Origin: CAZCVI01 sp964502145
GTDB taxonomy: Bacteria; Acidobacteriota; Aminicenantia; UBA2199
Length of the DNA stretch: 62,831 nt
Direction of reading: 5' to 3'
Assembly: GCA_964502145.1 (NCBI GenBank)
Contig: CAZCVI010000038.1
Span: 1-62,831 of the forward strand
Shown here: in pieces, positions 60,612-62,831 of the stretch
Position numbering within the stretch: the first letter of the stretch is position 1
Layout: every line of letters starts with the position of its first letter
Made by a program: the position numbers and the translations under genes
The notes under the pieces: generated by a model
Database searches by the model: none
What the model saw: only the letters and a program-made list of their open reading frames with translations
What the model was told of the DNA's origin: nothing

Positions 60612-61391
60612 ATGTTAGACGCGATCAATACTGGGTATAATGAAATAAATTTTTTGCGTGACCTTCAGGGAATGCAAAATTCTCGCAATCGGCAAATCGA
60701 GAGTGCTACAAAACAAAAAGAAGCCGGAGTTATTCCCAATCCTCTTGAGGGAGAAACTGGCGTCAGCAACAAAAAAGCGGTGGACGTCAGTAAATCAGAC
60801 AACAAGCAGCAAGAAAAAACAACCTCCACCAGTTCCCCAAAAGCCGGGCAGAAAAACGCGGGCGGGCTTACCGAGGAAGAACAACAGGAAGTACGGGAGT
60901 TAAAAGCCATTGATCGCAAGGTGCGTCAACATGAGATGGCGCATCTGGCTGCAGCGCAGGGTATCGCTGTTTCCGGTGCCAATTTTCAATTTAAACAGGG
61001 ACCGGATGGAATTAATTATGCCGTGGGTGGAGATGTTCAGATAGATACTTCCAAAGACAAGGACCCGCAAAAGACCATTGAAAAAGCCCGTAAGATCATT
61101 GCCGCAGCAAATGCGCCAGCCGATCCTTCTGCCCAGGACAGACAAGTTGCAGCCCAAGCTCAAGCCATGCAAGTGCAAGCCCAGCAGGAACTGTCCCGCC
61201 AATCCCAAGCCGAAACAAATCCCAATCAAACCCCGATTGGAACAACCAAAGGAGAAAAAACTCAGAACAGCACGGCCAAAGAACAAACTGGCACGCATCC
61301 TGGTATTAAAGAGTATCAAAAAAATCAATCCTTCGCCTCGGCGTCAATATATATTTCCCAGCCTGGACTCAAATTGGATTTAGTGGCGTAA
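60612..61391 (+). CDS. SprA-related/CJM1_0395-type putative metalloprotease
   Basis: The 259-residue protein has a disordered N-terminal third (Lys/Ser/Thr-rich) and then the conserved block LKAIDRKVRQHEMAHLAAAQG, with HEMAH as an HExxH zinc motif near residue 105. The family block continues with YAVGGDVQIDTSKDKDPQKTIEKARKI and PADPSAQDRQVAAQAQAMQ. The C-terminus is Gln-rich and disordered. No signal peptide is seen. The family is called a putative metalloprotease from the HExxH motif; activity is unproven. ATG 60612 is preferred over an in-frame GTG 9 nt upstream. Confidence 0.85.
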   Translation: MLDAINTGYNEINFLRDLQGMQNSRNRQIESATKQKEAGVIPNPLEGETGVSNKKAVDVSKSDNKQQEKTTSTSSPKAGQKNAGGLTEEEQQEVRELKAIDRKVRQHEMAHLAAAQGIAVSGANFQFKQGPDGINYAVGGDVQIDTSKDKDPQKTIEKARKIIAAANAPADPSAQDRQVAAQAQAMQVQAQQELSRQSQAETNPNQTPIGTTKGEKTQNSTAKEQTGTHPGIKEYQKNQSFASASIYISQPGLKLDLVA

Positions 61392-61445
61392 AAAATATTT
61401 TCCACTAATTTATTTCCCTTTAATTCGTGGGCGGTCTTTTCTCCA

Positions 61446-62186
61446 TTAAGCGGATGTTGGAATGGAGGTTATACAATAGAGTGGCAATTCGCTCAAGGCC
61501 GTGGAGTGCAGTAAATAGGTTATCTGATGAGTGATGGCAAGAGTTCTGATGGTTTCCATGAATAATCTTAAATCGTTTTGCAGTGCTGTAAATGGACTGA
61601 ATGGGGACACATAACCCCACATATGTTGCAGGGCACAAATTAATGTGCCCTGTGCAGGAACGGTCCGGATCATTTCCACGAACTCTTGGGCAAGCTGGTT
61701 GAATAAATCCGGTTCATGGCGTTTGGCCAGAAGCGGGCCGATTGTTCTGTAATAGGCCGGATTTCTCGCCAGGATAGAATATTTATGTTGCGCCCATAAT
61801 TCCTGACCATTTCTGGGCAGAGGAATTCGTCCGGGTTCACGGTGCGTATATTTCGTGGCTAATATTTCAAATTGGCGGTGCGGTTTATCTATATAAATGA
61901 GTTGTTCTAAGTGGGGTGGGGGAGTATTGGTTCCGTTTTGGTTCACATCGTCCAGGTCTGGGAATGGTGAATAATGATTGTACCCTCGCAATGTCATCTC
62001 GGAAACCAAACATTCGTGTCTCTGCTTCAGGGCGAATAATTTTTCCACCCAGCGGAGGGTTTCTGGATGGCGGGAATATCCTTTTTTACCATTTAAAAGG
62101 ACCGATAATAGCCCATGAATTTCGCGATGTTCTCCCAATAAACTCGCGCGGTTTAAATATCCCGGATTAACGTCCCACACTCTCAT
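61446..62186 (-). CDS. Fused pyrimidine-dimer glycosylase-like and DUF1722 protein
   Basis: From the ATG at 62186 the protein has 246 residues. The first 80 (MRVWDVNPGYLNRASLLGEH, then GLLSVLLNGKKGYSRHPETLRW) match the T4 endonuclease V/pyrimidine dimer glycosylase family start; the true enzyme acts on UV-damaged DNA. Residues 140-215 (LWAQHKYSILARNPAYYRTIG, then ICALQHMWGYVSPFSP) match DUF1722 (YbgA), also linked to photolyase genes. The ATG overlaps the TspO stop by ATGA coupling, so an upstream extension is rejected. A link to light or UV response is inferred from both halves and from TspO. Confidence 0.8.
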   Translation of the reverse strand: MRVWDVNPGYLNRASLLGEHREIHGLLSVLLNGKKGYSRHPETLRWVEKLFALKQRHECLVSEMTLRGYNHYSPFPDLDDVNQNGTNTPPPHLEQLIYIDKPHRQFEILATKYTHREPGRIPLPRNGQELWAQHKYSILARNPAYYRTIGPLLAKRHEPDLFNQLAQEFVEMIRTVPAQGTLICALQHMWGYVSPFSPFTALQNDLRLFMETIRTLAITHQITYLLHSTALSELPLYCITSIPTSA

Positions 62187-62659
62187 GAATTTAACTTCCA
62201 TATGGAATAATTCAGGAACGTGGCGAACGAGACCCACAGGATATAGGGAACCATCAGGTAACCAGCCAAGGGACGACATAGGAAAAATTGCCAGACTGTC
62301 AATAAAATAAAGACCAGCAAAATAATAATCACCACCAATCCAGCCAAAGGATTACGCAGATAAAAAAAACTGTAACTCCATAAAATATTTAAAAGTAATT
62401 GCACAACGAATAAGATCATGGCAGGCGTTTTATGAGATGTGAGTTTGGTTGTCCACACGAGGAAAAAAGCAAGTCCCATCATCAAGTAAAGGGAAATCCA
62501 AACCGGGCCAAATATCCAGTTGGGAGGATTAAAACTGGGTTTGATTATGGTGCTATACCATGTTTTGACCGAGGCCGCCGTGAATAGTCCACCGATAACA
62601 CCGGCCAATTGGCAGCCTATAATAGAAACAAGCAATTTTATGATCTGATTACCGTTCAT
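62183..62659 (-). CDS. tspO: TspO/MBR-family tryptophan-rich sensory protein
   Basis: The 158-residue membrane protein has five helices and the family motifs KPSFNPPNWIFGPVWISLYLMMG, QLLLNILWSYSFF, LRNPLAG and PYILWVSFATFLNYSIW. TspO binds porphyrins and, in photosynthetic and other bacteria, acts in tetrapyrrole and light/oxygen responses. AAGGAG lies 5 nt before ATG 62659; the longer frame to 62734 has no family similarity. It is co-transcribed with the glycosylase/DUF1722 gene. Confidence 0.93.
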   Translation of the reverse strand: MNGNQIIKLLVSIIGCQLAGVIGGLFTAASVKTWYSTIIKPSFNPPNWIFGPVWISLYLMMGLAFFLVWTTKLTSHKTPAMILFVVQLLLNILWSYSFFYLRNPLAGLVVIIILLVFILLTVWQFFLCRPLAGYLMVPYILWVSFATFLNYSIWKLNS

Positions 62660-62701
62660 AATATCTCCTTCTTTGGTTTTACGTATTGTCAAAGTTTTAC
62701 C

Positions 62702-62730
62702 ATTGTACCAGAACCGACGAAGTATTACAA
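62702..62730 (-). promoter_or_regulatory. Promoter of the tspO operon
   Basis: TTGTAA (62725-62730), 17 nt, TACAAT (62702-62707) with TGG extended -10, on the minus strand; the leader is about 35 nt. Confidence 0.6.
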
Positions 62731-62831
62731 CCATGGTGAATCAAATCCCAGGGAAATAAAAAAAGATAATATTTCCTTGGAAGCCCCCCCACGAACGGCG
62801 CTACGCTCAGTTCGATTATTACATGAGAGAA

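Noticed and set aside
62731..62831. Gene at the right edge
   Set aside because: Only about 100 bases remain; no start, ribosome-binding site or family motif is seen.

Overview
The window looks like bacterial chromosome from an uncultured, Gram-negative-type lineage. An Acidobacteriota/Aminicenantes-like affiliation is my best guess, resting on a protein with the acidobacterial VWFA-related N-terminal motif, lipoproteins, TRAP and NitT/TauT transporters and a CotH/VTC/DUF4956 operon; no rRNA or tRNA is present to confirm it. Most genes are of moderate GC. Two stretches are visibly richer in A+T and look acquired: a SIR2-family gene (8536-10935) and a ten-gene block (38199-51323).

Layout. 1-330: tandem 22-bp array whose unit is a small hairpin. 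830-8503: methyltransferase, TPR lipoprotein, a PAS-GGDEF-EAL cyclic-di-GMP enzyme and a hybrid histidine kinase. 8536-16428: SIR2 protein, AEC transporter, VWFA-related secreted protein, agmatinase-family enzyme and, divergently, a membrane protein. 16505-20424: three-gene TRAP transporter operon (TatT, DctP, fused DctQM). 20608-21663: RecG-like/HATPase regulator that has lost its AlbA_2 DNA-binding domain. 21761-29119: CotH/VTC/DUF4956 operon led by an unannotated 51-residue secreted peptide. 29283-30977: decaying toxin-antitoxin and Rpn-type relics. 31053-33797: an 80-residue membrane leader ORF ending in a PPP motif, followed by a SecA paralogue with a C-terminal membrane segment. 33835-36114: helical-repeat protein. 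36115-38198: gene-poor, repeat-rich, with two copies (one broken) of a small antitoxin-like module.

38199-51323 is the most interesting block: radical SAM/B12-binding protein, a complete NitT/TauT-type ABC transporter (binding protein, ATPase, permease), a KGGAGRT-type MinD-like ATPase, a CHAT (caspase-like) protease, three unrecognised proteins (one with a large membrane domain) and a GAF protein, all on one strand with very short gaps or overlaps. This combination suggests a ligand-sensing, NTPase- and protease-controlled system and I know of no description of it. 51472-62659 returns to ordinary content: AAA/PD-(D/E)XK ATPase, carbamoyltransferase-SxtJ-DUF5989 trio, two-component system, a type I membrane protein, a SprA-type HExxH protein, and a TspO plus glycosylase/DUF1722 pair.

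A regulatory theme runs through the window: several genes lacking a Shine-Dalgarno have a near-consensus sigma70 promoter (17-bp spacer) whose -10 box ends about 6 nt before the ATG (starts 30977, 31088, 53061, 55710; also close at 5478 and 55865). These genes appear to be read from leaderless mRNAs, while others use strong AGGAGG-type sites. The promoters also decide several start codons.
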